Positions 8,696 to 17,220 of a DNA stretch of 64,000 nucleotides are shown in pieces. The notes under the pieces are model-generated. The model was given only the letters and a program-made list of their open reading frames with translations. It was not told where the DNA came from and ran no database searches. Each line of letters opens with the position of its first letter. The stretch's first letter is position 1. This DNA comes from RYN-230 sp963782185 (lineage in GTDB: Bacteria > Actinomycetota > Actinomycetes > Streptosporangiales > Streptosporangiaceae): NCBI GenBank assembly GCA_963782185.1, contig CAWAJB010000003.1, positions 310,001-374,000 of the forward strand, in the 5' to 3' direction. The translations under genes were made by a program, and so were the position numbers.

Positions 8696-9191
8696 CTCGT
8701 GTGCAGGTGGTCCCCGAGCTGCGCTGATCTGGCCGGGAAACCCCTGCTGGCCAAGGCATACGCGCAGTTCGCTAGTCGCACACGGCTCCGGGCTTTCACG
8801 GCACTCAGTGCGATAAGGCCGCCATTCACGCCGCGGCCGATCATGCTCACGCCCTTAAATCGTCACTCAGTAAAACTGCCATACCTGCCATGAGCAGCGT
8901 TGTTGTTCTGGGCGAACTCCGGTCGCGCAGACAGCAACCACTGCTGAATCGAGTTTGGCCACAGTTGCCCCATTCGGCTCGGTGAGCCAGGGGCGATAGC
9001 GACTTCCCTGCTGCTGACTGTGCGTGTCGGAGGGCTGCGACGGCGGCACTGGGGCCAGGGTGCCGGCCACACGGGGCACAGCGCAGTGCCGCGCGCGGAA
9101 TTGCGGTGCCGGTGGCTGAATTGCCGCGTCGGGTGCCAGATGCTGCGATCCAGGGCATACCGCGGCATCGGCTGGAGCGGGGCCGGGGGAG
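8696..9191. other. 496-bp region without a supportable gene, downstream of the tRNA-like gene
   Basis: Composition is visibly less GC-rich than the flanks, codon bias is absent in all frames, and open frames on the minus strand (8847-9168) have no recognisable family and mutually overlap. It could be a degraded insertion at the tRNA 3' end or a long untranslated region. I see no inverted terminal repeats, integrase fragment or duplicate of the tRNA 3' end within it. Confidence 0.6.
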
Positions 9192-9602
9192 CTAGCCGCT
9201 GATGTCCGGGCCGGCCCGGGTGATCTCGATCCGGATCAGGCAGCGGCGGTCCGCCGCCATGGCGGCGCGGTAGTCATCCCAGTCCGGGTGCTCGCCCGAG
9301 ACGAGCCGGTAGTACCCGACCAGGAACTCCATGGCCTCCGGCAGCGAGATGATCTCCGCTTTGCCCTCGACCTGGACCCACGGCCCGAAGAAGGCGTCGG
9401 TGAACACGCACAGCGAGGCCAGCGGGTTGCGCCGCAGATTCCTGATCTTGACCGCGGTCTCCCGGGTACTGATGATCACGCGCCCGGCGTCGTCGACCGC
9501 GCAGGCGACCGGGGACAACTGCGGCCGTCCATCAGCCCGGGCAGTCGCCAGCACGGCCCGGTGGCTCGCGCGGAGAAAATCCCGGGCCTCGTCTGCCTGC
9601 AT
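9192..9602 (-). CDS. PPOX-class (pyridoxamine 5'-phosphate oxidase-like) flavin/F420 oxidoreductase
   Basis: 136-residue split beta-barrel protein. The N-terminus (FLRASHRAVLATARADGRPQL), the central VIISTRETAVKIRNLRRNP and the Trp-containing GPWVQVEGKAEI segment are typical of the F420-dependent PPOX class of actinobacteria; substrate unknown, with quinones, tetrapyrroles and fatty acids known for relatives. It ends in RIEITRAGPDISG. It lies 3 nt downstream of the DUF4287 gene on the same strand, so the two are probably one transcript. Confidence 0.85.
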   Translation of the reverse strand: MQADEARDFLRASHRAVLATARADGRPQLSPVACAVDDAGRVIISTRETAVKIRNLRRNPLASLCVFTDAFFGPWVQVEGKAEIISLPEAMEFLVGYYRLVSGEHPDWDDYRAAMAADRRCLIRIEITRAGPDISG

Positions 9603-9605
9603 GGG

Positions 9606-9839
9606 TCAGGCGCTGTTCAGCCTGAGGCGGCGGCGGAACTCGTACTCGTGCACGATCGCGGAGGCATAGCCGTGCGACAGGCCATGCTCGTCGGACAGCC
9701 AATGAGCCCGTTCCTCACAGCGGGAGAACGGGGGCCCGGATTCCAGCCGCATGAACCACTCTCGGAGTTCGCGCCCGGTCACCGCGGGGATCCGGGCGAG
9801 GATGTTCTTGTGCATCTCCGGCGAGTGATTCAGGGACAT
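9606..9839 (-). CDS. DUF4287 domain-containing protein
   Basis: 77-residue protein from the ATG at 9839, chosen because a strong GGAGGTGG ribosome site lies 2-10 nt upstream; the longer open frame to 9950 has no such site and no conservation that I recognise. The sequence HKNILARIPAVTGRELREWF, then WLSDEHGLSHGYASAIVHEYE, is the DUF4287 pattern. Function unknown; family members sit beside small regulators and enzymes in actinobacteria. Same strand and 3 nt from the PPOX gene. Confidence 0.8.
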   Translation of the reverse strand: MSLNHSPEMHKNILARIPAVTGRELREWFMRLESGPPFSRCEERAHWLSDEHGLSHGYASAIVHEYEFRRRLRLNSA

Positions 9840-9989
9840 GGCCACCTCCAGGGGCAGGCTGGTCTCCCTACCGAGCCTGCACCACCGGTGGGCCGCTGAC
9901 AACCCCCCGGCGTAAGGGCTTCCGCAATGCCCCGGATAGTCCCGCTTCACCTGGGCGTTGCCCCGCGGGGAGGGGCACCGGGGCGGGCC

Positions 9990-11210
9990 CTAGGACAGGC
10001 GCTCGAGGATCATGGCCATGCCCTGGCCGCCGCCGACGCACATGGTCTCCAGGCCGCAGGTCTTGTCGTGGAACTGGAGGCTGTTCAGCAGCGTGGTGGT
10101 GATCCGGGCCCCGGTCATGCCGAACGGGTGGCCGACGGCGATGGCACCGCCGTTGACGTTGAGCTTGTCGATGTCGATGCCGAGGTCGGTGTACGAGGGG
10201 ATGACCTGGGCGGCGAACGCCTCGTTGATCTCCACCAGGTCCATGTCGTCGATGGTCATCCCGGCCCGGTTCAGCGCCTGGCGCGAGGCCCCTACCGGCC
10301 CGAGCCCCATGATCTCGGGGGAGAGCCCCGTCACGCCGGTCGCGACGATCCTGGCCAGCGGGGTAATGCCGAGCTCGGCCGCCTTCACGTCGCTCATCAC
10401 CACAACCGCGGCCGCGCCGTCGTTGAGGGGGCAGCAGTTGCCGGCGGTGACGGTCCCGTCCGGACGGAACACCGGCTTCAGGGTGGCCACCTTGTCCAGC
10501 GTGGTCCCGGGCCGCGGGCCGTCGTCGGCGCTCACCACGGTGCCGTCCGGCAGGGTGACCGGCGTGATGTCCTGCTGCCAGAACCCGTTGGCGAGCGCCT
10601 TCTCGGCCATGTTCTGCGACCTCACGCCGAACTCATCCTGGGCCGCCCGCGTGATGCCCCGCAGCTGGGCGAGGTTCTCCGCGGTCTGGCCCATCGCGAT
10701 GTAGACGTCCGGGATCGCGGAGTCCTCCCGAGGGTCATGCCAGGTCGGCGCGCCACCCTCCGCGAGCTGCGCAGACCGGGCCTCCGCGTCCGCGAACAGG
10801 GGGTTGTGCGTGTCGGGAAAGCTGTCGCTGCTGCCTTTGGCGAAACGGCTGACGCACTCCACGCCCGCCGAGATGAACACGTCACCCTCGCCGGCCTTGA
10901 TGGCGTGGTAGGCCATCCGGGTGGTCTGCAGCGACGATGAGCAGTACCTGGTGACCGTGGTGCCGGGCAGGTTGTCGTAACCGAGGAGGATCGCGACCAC
11001 CCGCGCCAGGTTGAAGCCCTGCTCGCCGCCGGGCAGGCCGCAGCCGACCATGAGGTCGTCGATCTCGTCCGGGCTGAGCTGCGGGACCTTGGCCAGGGCC
11101 GCTGAGACCAGCTGCACGGTGAGGTCGTCGGGGCGGATCGAGGTGAGCGATCCCTTGAAGGCACGGCCGATCGGCGAGCGTGCGGTGGCGACGATGACTG
11201 CCTCGGGCAT
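9990..11210 (-). CDS. Acetyl-CoA C-acetyltransferase / 3-ketoacyl-CoA thiolase
   Basis: 406-residue thiolase catalysing thiolytic cleavage of 3-ketoacyl-CoA or the reverse condensation. The nucleophile is Cys90 in RYCSSSLQT. The VGHPFGMTGAR histidine motif and the C-terminal CVGGGQGMAMI with the second catalytic cysteine are intact. No hydratase/dehydrogenase partner is adjacent, so degradative versus biosynthetic role is open. It is divergent from cbs, and the shared upstream region holds a 19-bp inverted repeat that could be the operator of a TetR-type lipid regulator. Confidence 0.92.
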   Translation of the reverse strand: MPEAVIVATARSPIGRAFKGSLTSIRPDDLTVQLVSAALAKVPQLSPDEIDDLMVGCGLPGGEQGFNLARVVAILLGYDNLPGTTVTRYCSSSLQTTRMAYHAIKAGEGDVFISAGVECVSRFAKGSSDSFPDTHNPLFADAEARSAQLAEGGAPTWHDPREDSAIPDVYIAMGQTAENLAQLRGITRAAQDEFGVRSQNMAEKALANGFWQQDITPVTLPDGTVVSADDGPRPGTTLDKVATLKPVFRPDGTVTAGNCCPLNDGAAAVVVMSDVKAAELGITPLARIVATGVTGLSPEIMGLGPVGASRQALNRAGMTIDDMDLVEINEAFAAQVIPSYTDLGIDIDKLNVNGGAIAVGHPFGMTGARITTTLLNSLQFHDKTCGLETMCVGGGQGMAMILERLS

Positions 11211-11240
11211 GGCGGGCTCCCTTGCTGCCTCGGCGAACGT

Positions 11241-11259
11241 GACAGATTAGATTACTGTC
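11241..11259. promoter_or_regulatory. Putative operator between thiolase and cbs
   Basis: GACAG-n9-CTGTC inverted repeat (GACAGATTAGATTACTGTC) in an AT-rich patch 31 bp upstream of the thiolase start. Size and symmetry suit a TetR-family dimer, as commonly found before actinobacterial thiolases. No regulator gene is adjacent, so the cognate protein is unknown. Confidence 0.4.
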
Positions 11260-11354
11260 CAGTAGCTTAAATCAGCGCGCCGGTGTGCTTAATCCCAGGG
11301 TGCACGCGCGTGGGATAGCGTCAGTGATCCGGTCCTTACGAAGGATGGTTGGCG

Positions 11355-12740
11355 ATGCAGGTCCATGAGTCCCTGATTGAGCTGGTCGGAAACACCCCGC
11401 TGGTCAGGCTGCGCGCGGTGACGAAGGATGTGGGTGGCGGCCAGGCTCCGGCCGTGCTGGCCAAGGTCGAGTACTTCAACCCGGGCGGCTCGGTCAAGGA
11501 CCGCATCGCACTGCGGATGGTGGAGGCCGCCGAGGCGTCCGGCGCGCTTCGCCCGGGCGGCACCATCGTGGAGCCCACCTCCGGCAACACCGGGGTCGGC
11601 CTGGCCATCGTGGCGGCGCAGAAGGACTACCGGTGCGTGTTCGTCTGCCCGGACAAGGTCGGCCAGGATAAGATCAGCGTGCTCCGGGCCTACGGCGCCG
11701 AGGTGGTGGTCTGCCCGGGCACCGTCTCCCCCGAGCACCCCGACTCCTACTACTCGGTGTCCAGCCGGCTGGCCCGGGAGACCCCGGGCGGCTGGAAGCC
11801 AGACCAGTACGCCAATCCCGAGAACCCGGCGTCGCACCACCACTCGACCGGCCCGGAGATCTGGGCCCAGACGGACGGACGCGTCACCCACTTCGTGGCG
11901 GGCATCGGCACCGGCGGCACCATCACCGGGACGGGGCGCTACCTCAAGGAGGTCTCGGGCGGCCGGGTCCGGGTGATCGGGGCCGACCCGGAGGGGTCGG
12001 TGTACTCCGGCGGTACCGGGCGGCCCTACCTGGTCGAGGGGGTGGGCGAGGACATGTGGCCGGCCAACTACGACCCCGCCGTATGCGACGAGGTGATGGC
12101 GGTCAGCGACGCCGAGTCGTTCCTGATGACCCGGAAGCTGGCGCGTGAGGAGGCCCTGCTCACCGGCGGTTCCTGCGGGATGGCCGTAGTGGCCGCGCTG
12201 CGCGTGGCCGCGACCGCGGCCCCGGACGACGTCATCGTGGTGCTGCTGCCGGACACGGGCCGCGGTTACCTGGCCAAGATCTTCAACGACGAGTGGATGG
12301 CCGACTACGGCTTCCTGACCGCGGAGACCAAGGAGCCCCGGGTGGCCGACGTGCTGGGCCGGAAGCTGCCCGGGCTGCCGGAGTTCGTGCACGCCCACCC
12401 GGAGGAGACCGTGTCGGCCGCCATCGGGCTGCTGCGCGAGTACAACGTCTCGCAGTTGCCGGTGATGAAGGAGGAGCCGCCGGTGATGGCCGCGGAGGTG
12501 ATCGGCTCGGTCGTGGAGAGCGACCTGCTGGACGCGCTGGTCTCCGGGCGGGCCCGGCCCCACGACACGATCGAGGGGCACATGTCGGCGCCCCTGCCCA
12601 TGGTCGGCTCGGGAGAGCCGGTCAGCCGGGCGGTGGGCGCGCTGGAGAAGGCGGGCGCCGCGGTGGTGCTGGTGGACGGCCGTCCGGCCGGCCTCATCAC
12701 CCGCCAGGACGTGCTGACCTTCCTGGCCGCGGGCTCGTGA
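11355..12740 (+). CDS. cbs: Cystathionine beta-synthase
   Basis: PLP enzyme condensing homocysteine and serine into cystathionine (reverse transsulfuration). 461 residues. The PLP lysine is in YFNPGGSVKDR, the phosphate loop in PTSGNTGVG, and the glycine loop in GIGTGGTITGTGRY. A C-terminal CBS (Bateman) pair occupies residues ~335-460, a possible nucleotide/SAM sensing module. I chose the ATG at 11355 because a GAAGGA site is correctly spaced; a TTG two codons upstream is possible. Followed by metB after 23 nt, forming a two-gene transsulfuration operon. Confidence 0.94.
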   Translation: MQVHESLIELVGNTPLVRLRAVTKDVGGGQAPAVLAKVEYFNPGGSVKDRIALRMVEAAEASGALRPGGTIVEPTSGNTGVGLAIVAAQKDYRCVFVCPDKVGQDKISVLRAYGAEVVVCPGTVSPEHPDSYYSVSSRLARETPGGWKPDQYANPENPASHHHSTGPEIWAQTDGRVTHFVAGIGTGGTITGTGRYLKEVSGGRVRVIGADPEGSVYSGGTGRPYLVEGVGEDMWPANYDPAVCDEVMAVSDAESFLMTRKLAREEALLTGGSCGMAVVAALRVAATAAPDDVIVVLLPDTGRGYLAKIFNDEWMADYGFLTAETKEPRVADVLGRKLPGLPEFVHAHPEETVSAAIGLLREYNVSQLPVMKEEPPVMAAEVIGSVVESDLLDALVSGRARPHDTIEGHMSAPLPMVGSGEPVSRAVGALEKAGAAVVLVDGRPAGLITRQDVLTFLAAGS

Positions 12741-12763
12741 GTGCATGTGCCAGAGTGTGAACT

Positions 12764-13921
12764 GTGACGATCAACTCCGGCGGTTTCGAGACGCTGGCCA
12801 TCCACGCGGGCCAGGAGCCTGACCCGCAGACCGGCGCCGTGGTCCCGCCCATTTACCAGGTGTCCACCTACAAGCAGGACGGCGTGGGCGGGCTGCGGGA
12901 CGGCTACGAGTACTCGCGGTCCGCGAACCCCACTCGGCACGCGCTCGAAGAGTGCCTGGCCGCGCTCGAGGGCGGCCGCCACGCGCTGGCGTTCGCGTCG
13001 GGGATGGCGGCCGAGGACTGCCTGCTGCGCGCCGTCTGTGCCCCGGGGGATGACGTGATCATTCCCGACGACGCGTACGGCGGGACGTTCCGCCTGATGG
13101 CACGGGTGTTCGCGGACTGGGGGGTGAGTTACCGGCCGGTCCCGGTCAGCGATGTGGCCGCGGTCCGGGGCGCGCTCGCCGAGCGCCCGGCCCGGGTGCT
13201 GTGGGCCGAGACGCCGACCAACCCGCTGCTGTCCATCGCGGACATCGCCGCGCTCGCGGACGTCGCGCACCAGGCCGGCGCGCTTCTGGTGGTGGACAAC
13301 ACGTTCGCCTCCCCGTACCTGCAGCAGCCGCTCGCGCTCGGCGCGGACGCGGTGGTCCACTCCACCACGAAGTACCTCGGCGGCCACTCGGACGTGATCG
13401 GCGGGGCGGTGGTGGTGGCCGACCCGGCGCTGGGTGAGCGGCTCGCGTTCCTGCAGAATGCCACCGGCGCGGTGGCTGGGCCGTTCGACGCGTGGCTGAC
13501 CCTGCGCGGGGTGAGGACCCTGGCCATCCGGATGGACCAGCACTGCCGGAACGCGGCGCGGGTGGCGGACATGCTGGCCAGTCATCCGGCGGTGACGCAG
13601 GTTTACTACCCGGGGCTGCCCTCGCATCCCGGCCATGAGGTGGCGGCCAAGCAGATGCGTGGCTTCGGCGGGATGGTGTCGTTCCAGGTCCGCGGTGGCG
13701 CCGAGGCCGCGGTCGCGGCCTGCGGGCGGACGCGTTTGTTCACGCTGGGGGAATCGCTGGGCGGGGTGGAGTCGCTCGTCGAGCATCCCGGGCGGATGAC
13801 GCACGCCTCGGCGGCCGGCTCGCCGCTGGAGGTGCCGGACGACCTGGTCAGGCTGTCGGTCGGCATCGAGACCGGGGAAGACCTCCTGGAAGACCTGCGC
13901 CAGGCGCTGGCCGGGCTGTAG
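12764..13921 (+). CDS. metB: Cystathionine gamma-synthase/lyase (trans-sulfuration PLP enzyme)
   Basis: 385 residues, GTG start. The PLP-binding Lys203 lies in HSTTKYLGGHSD. The N-terminal YEYSRSANPTRHALEE and FASGMAAEDC segments are typical of the Cys/Met metabolism PLP family. Sequence alone does not separate gamma-synthase from gamma-lyase; pairing with cbs favours a cystathionine gamma-lyase role (cysteine from homocysteine), though annotators usually call this metB. Directly downstream of cbs, same operon. Confidence 0.88.
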   Translation: MTINSGGFETLAIHAGQEPDPQTGAVVPPIYQVSTYKQDGVGGLRDGYEYSRSANPTRHALEECLAALEGGRHALAFASGMAAEDCLLRAVCAPGDDVIIPDDAYGGTFRLMARVFADWGVSYRPVPVSDVAAVRGALAERPARVLWAETPTNPLLSIADIAALADVAHQAGALLVVDNTFASPYLQQPLALGADAVVHSTTKYLGGHSDVIGGAVVVADPALGERLAFLQNATGAVAGPFDAWLTLRGVRTLAIRMDQHCRNAARVADMLASHPAVTQVYYPGLPSHPGHEVAAKQMRGFGGMVSFQVRGGAEAAVAACGRTRLFTLGESLGGVESLVEHPGRMTHASAAGSPLEVPDDLVRLSVGIETGEDLLEDLRQALAGL

Positions 13922-13950
13922 CGCTCACGGTGCCGGCCGGGCGGCGGCGC

Positions 13951-14580
13951 TCAGGAGTTCCAGACCATCAGCACCAGGATGACCAGCCAGATCAGGCTGA
14001 CCACTCCGGCCAGGGACGCGATGCGGCCGCGTTCCACCGTGGCGACGTGGGCGGGCGCTGCGGTCGCGGTCGCGGTAGCCGTGGCCGCCGGGGCAGGCTC
14101 CCTTTCCGCCGGGGCGGGCTCGACATCCGCGGCGGTCGGCTCAGCCCCACCGGGGGTACCGGCGCCGCCGGGTCCGCCGGGTCCACCGGGCCCGGCGGCT
14201 GGCGCGCCGGCTGCGGGCGCCGCCACGGCGGTGGACCCGGAAGCCGCGGCCAGGCTGGCTTCCACCGCGACGATCGCCTTGTGCTGATCCCGCATGATGA
14301 GCACCAGCAGGACCAGGGCCACCACGAACAAGGTCATCGACGCGGTGATCCACGTCTTGGTTATCTCATGCAGTGACTGGCCCGCGATGATGCCGAACAG
14401 CAGCACGCCGAGCGATGCTGCCCCGAAGATCCGGGTCATCCGGGACAGGTACCGGAGCACGCCCACGTTCCGCGCCCGGATATAGCGCGGCGTGGACATG
14501 GTCGCGATCGTGACCGGGCCAATGGCGAAAACGACAAAGCCGATATGGAACCACAGCAGCAGCCGGTCGGTAAAAGACAT
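13951..14580 (-). CDS. Integral membrane protein, DUF2269-like
   Basis: 209 residues. About three N-terminal hydrophobic helices (roughly 8-28, 48-66, 76-96), a long Ala/Pro/Gly/Thr low-complexity cytoplasmic or extracellular linker (~108-180, including GGPGGPGG and an (AT)n run) and a final helix at 187-206. The N-terminal half resembles DUF2269 membrane proteins. No catalytic motif is visible and the function is unknown. Convergent with metB. Confidence 0.65.
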   Translation of the reverse strand: MSFTDRLLLWFHIGFVVFAIGPVTIATMSTPRYIRARNVGVLRYLSRMTRIFGAASLGVLLFGIIAGQSLHEITKTWITASMTLFVVALVLLVLIMRDQHKAIVAVEASLAAASGSTAVAAPAAGAPAAGPGGPGGPGGAGTPGGAEPTAADVEPAPAEREPAPAATATATATAAPAHVATVERGRIASLAGVVSLIWLVILVLMVWNS

Positions 14581-14659
14581 GGCCCGATCCTAGGGGCGAG
14601 GCCGCCCCCGGAAGTGCCGGGGGCAGCCCGGTGAGCAAATCGTGACCAGTGGGGAGACC

Positions 14660-14926
14660 CTAGCTACGGGCCTTCTTGCCGCCGAAACCGAGCCACCAGG
14701 CCCCGCCCAGCAGGACCAGGCCCACGACGAGCGCCACGCCCGAGCGCAGCGGGTGGTGGCCGGTGGAACCGTTCAGGTGACCGGGAATGAAGCTGGGGAG
14801 TGAGCCGGCCGCGGTCGTCGTGTAGATCACAGCCAGGATGACCAGCAGGATGCCGACGATGGCGAGAATCAGGGCGCCGATACGCTTCCCCGACGAGCGC
14901 GTGCCTGATTCGGTGACAGTACTCAC
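14660..14926 (-). CDS. Small two-helix membrane protein
   Basis: 88 residues from a GTG at 14926 with an AGGAGG site at ideal spacing. Helix one at about 16-38, helix two at about 62-80, with a His-containing polar loop between (GHLNGSTGHHP) and a basic C-terminus GGKKARS. No family that I recognise. Same strand as the DUF2269-like gene, 79 nt upstream, possibly co-transcribed. Confidence 0.7.
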   Translation of the reverse strand: MSTVTESGTRSSGKRIGALILAIVGILLVILAVIYTTTAAGSLPSFIPGHLNGSTGHHPLRSGVALVVGLVLLGGAWWLGFGGKKARS

Positions 14927-15195
14927 GTGATCCTCCTAGAGATATGCAGGCCCGGCCAGCTGCCACCTCTTCGGCCCGCCCATAGCTGTAACGGCCGAAC
15001 GCTACTACGGGATCCCGGCGGCTGCGGCGCGACCCAAAAGCCCTAAAGCAAAATCTATCCCCGTGTTTGGGTAGGTTCCCGGTTCCCCGGGCGCCCCCGC
15101 TTTCCGAGCGTACGCCGCAAAGGTTAACGGCGCGCCATGGTGGTGCCGGCCCGGCGCGCCGCGCTGCTTGCCCGCCGCGCTGCTTGCGCGCCGCG
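14927..15195. other. 269-bp intergenic region with short direct repeats
   Basis: The left part is an AT-richer probable promoter for the small membrane protein. The right part (15157-15199) carries a 16-bp direct repeat of CGCCGCGCTGCTTGC twice plus a partial third, flanked by GGCGCGCC on both sides (15153-15160 and 15200-15207), so a strong GC hairpin can form at the 3' end of the VWA gene; it may serve as a U-less terminator. Confidence 0.4.
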
Positions 15196-17166
15196 CTACC
15201 GGCGCGCCTCACGGCGTGTCCGCAGGAAGTCACGGACCACGAACTCGCCGAGCCGTTCCGGCACCGCGTGCAGCACCCGCCCGCCGTTCCGCCGGGCCAC
15301 CTCGTTCACGAAGTCGGTCAGCCGCTCGTCCTCGGCCAGCATGAACACGTTCAGCGACGCGTGCCGCCGGGTCATCTTGTCCACCTCGGCCAGCGTGAGC
15401 TGGATCGTCTCCGGCGCGGGCGGCCAGTCGAACCAGGACCGCCCGTCGCGGCGCAGGTGCGCGGTGGGCTCGCCGTCGGTCACGATCAGGACCACCGGGT
15501 CATGCTCGGGTCGCCGGTCCAGGTAGCGCCCGGCCAGCACCAGTGCGTGGTGCAGGTTGGTGCCCTGGACCATGTCCCAGCCCAGCCCGGCCAGGTCGGT
15601 CTCGCGGAGTTCCCTGGCGTAGTTCGAGAACCCGATGACCTGGATGGAGTCCTGCGGGAACCGGCTGCGCACCAGCGCGTGCAGGGCCAGCGCGGTCTGC
15701 TTGGCCGCGCCCCAGGTGCCGCGCAGCGCCATCGAGTAGGACAGGTCAACCAGCAGGCACACAGCCGCGGACGCGCGCCGCTGCGTCTCCCCGACCTCGA
15801 AGTCGCGGCCGGACAGCCGGACCCCGTGCGATTCTCCCGGCCGGATCGAACCCGCTTCCCTCAGCAAGGCGTTGCGCACGGTCGCGGGCGCGTCGATGGC
15901 CTGCTCGTCCCCGAACTGCCAGCGGCGGGTGGCGCCGGTGTACTCCCCGGCCTGCCCGGCGTCCCGCTGCTCGTGGTCGCCGTAGCCGCCCTCGGGCAGG
16001 TCCGCGAAGACCCGGCGCAGCGCGGTCTCGCCCAGCCGCCGCACCGCTTTCGGGGTGAGCTCCAACTGGCCGGCGTTGCGCTCCAGGTAGCCCTGCTGTT
16101 CCAGCTCGCGCTCGGTCTGCCGGAGCGCCTCCATGTCATCCACGGCCTGGCGGCCCAGGGCCCGCCGGATCGCGGCCTCGTCGATGTCGTCCAGGCGCGC
16201 CCCCGGGTAGTCCTGGCGCAGCTCCGCCTCCAGGTCGGCGAGGTCGGCCAGGTCGGCCAGGGCAGTGGTGGCGTCGCTGAGGGGTAGTGGCTCGTCGCCG
16301 GTCATCGGGTCGCCCGACCAGGCCGCCATGTCCATCTCCGGCCGCCGGGCGCGCAGCGCGTCGGACAGCCGGGACATCTCCGCGGCCAGCCCCGCGTCCT
16401 GCAGCGTCTGTTCCATCAGCGCGGCCAGCTCGTCGCGCTGCCCCTCGGTCAGCGAGCCGAGCAGCCGCTGCGCCGCGGTGGCCCGGCGGACGAGGGAGTC
16501 GACGAGCTCCTCCAGGTCGGCCGGGTTCTCCGGGAACATCTCCCCGTACTGCTCCATGAAGCGGTCGAAGTCCGCCTGGGTGTGCTCGCCCCGGGCGTCG
16601 GCCTCCAGCATCTGGTTGAGGTCGGCCAGCATGTCCTTGACCCGCTGAATGGCCTCGGGGTCCGGCTGCTGGAGCACCTCCTTCATGCCGCGGAACTGGC
16701 TGTCCAGGACCTCACTGCGGAGCAGGTCCTTGAGCCGCTCGAACGTCTCCCGGGCGGCCTGGCTGCGCCAGTTGTAGTCGGCCAGCCTGCGGATGGCCTG
16801 GGAGGTGTCCGACGGCAGCGCGTCCAGTTCGTCCTCGCGCAGCCGGGCCTCATCGCTGGGGTCGGGGAACAGCTCGGCCCGCTCCTGGCCCACCGCCGTG
16901 TCCAGCAGGGCCCGCGCTTCCTCCAGGATGCCGTCCAGCCGGCCGCGGCTGCGGACCTCCCGCTGCCGCTCGCGGACCCGGCGCAGCAGGTCATCCAGGC
17001 CGCGGCGGCCGTTCACGCCGCGGCGCAGCAGGTCACGCAGGGCGCTGGACGGGTCGGCGCCGTCCAGCACCGCGTCCCCCAGCTCGTCCAGGGCGCCACG
17101 GGCATCGAACGGCGGCGCCAGCGGATCGGGACCGTCGTGGTACTCGCCATACCGGTAGCCGCTCAC
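15196..17166 (-). CDS. VWA domain-containing protein, partner of the MoxR-type ATPase
   Basis: 656 residues. The first ~400 residues are charged, largely helical and Asp/Glu/Arg-rich. The von Willebrand A domain occupies roughly 465-640, with the MIDAS motif DLSYS at Asp474, the TN segment (MVQGTNLHHAL) and the VTDGEPT metal-site loop. It is encoded 54 nt downstream of the AAA ATPase on the same strand. MoxR/VWA pairs act as chaperone-like machines that insert metals or remodel complexes; the target here is unknown. It resembles the Mg-chelatase D-type arrangement but no chlorophyll or cobalamin genes are nearby. Confidence 0.88.
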   Translation of the reverse strand: MSGYRYGEYHDGPDPLAPPFDARGALDELGDAVLDGADPSSALRDLLRRGVNGRRGLDDLLRRVRERQREVRSRGRLDGILEEARALLDTAVGQERAELFPDPSDEARLREDELDALPSDTSQAIRRLADYNWRSQAARETFERLKDLLRSEVLDSQFRGMKEVLQQPDPEAIQRVKDMLADLNQMLEADARGEHTQADFDRFMEQYGEMFPENPADLEELVDSLVRRATAAQRLLGSLTEGQRDELAALMEQTLQDAGLAAEMSRLSDALRARRPEMDMAAWSGDPMTGDEPLPLSDATTALADLADLADLEAELRQDYPGARLDDIDEAAIRRALGRQAVDDMEALRQTERELEQQGYLERNAGQLELTPKAVRRLGETALRRVFADLPEGGYGDHEQRDAGQAGEYTGATRRWQFGDEQAIDAPATVRNALLREAGSIRPGESHGVRLSGRDFEVGETQRRASAAVCLLVDLSYSMALRGTWGAAKQTALALHALVRSRFPQDSIQVIGFSNYARELRETDLAGLGWDMVQGTNLHHALVLAGRYLDRRPEHDPVVLIVTDGEPTAHLRRDGRSWFDWPPAPETIQLTLAEVDKMTRRHASLNVFMLAEDERLTDFVNEVARRNGGRVLHAVPERLGEFVVRDFLRTRREARR

Positions 17167-17220
17167 AGCAGGGGCCTACCTTTCACGTGCCGTGCCGGGC
17201 AGTCAGGCGAGCCGGGCACC

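Noticed and set aside
8847..9168. Overlapping minus-strand open frames of 70-103 residues downstream of the tRNA-like gene
   Set aside because: Three frames overlap in the same place, none has actinobacterial codon bias, a ribosome site or a recognisable family.
11260..11354. SAM or other riboswitch before cbs/metB
   Set aside because: The leader is under 100 nt and shows no conserved SAM-riboswitch core; operator-type control is more likely.
15067..16287. Plus-strand 406-codon open frame opposite the VWA gene
   Set aside because: Antisense shadow; the minus strand encodes a clear VWA protein with an intact MIDAS.
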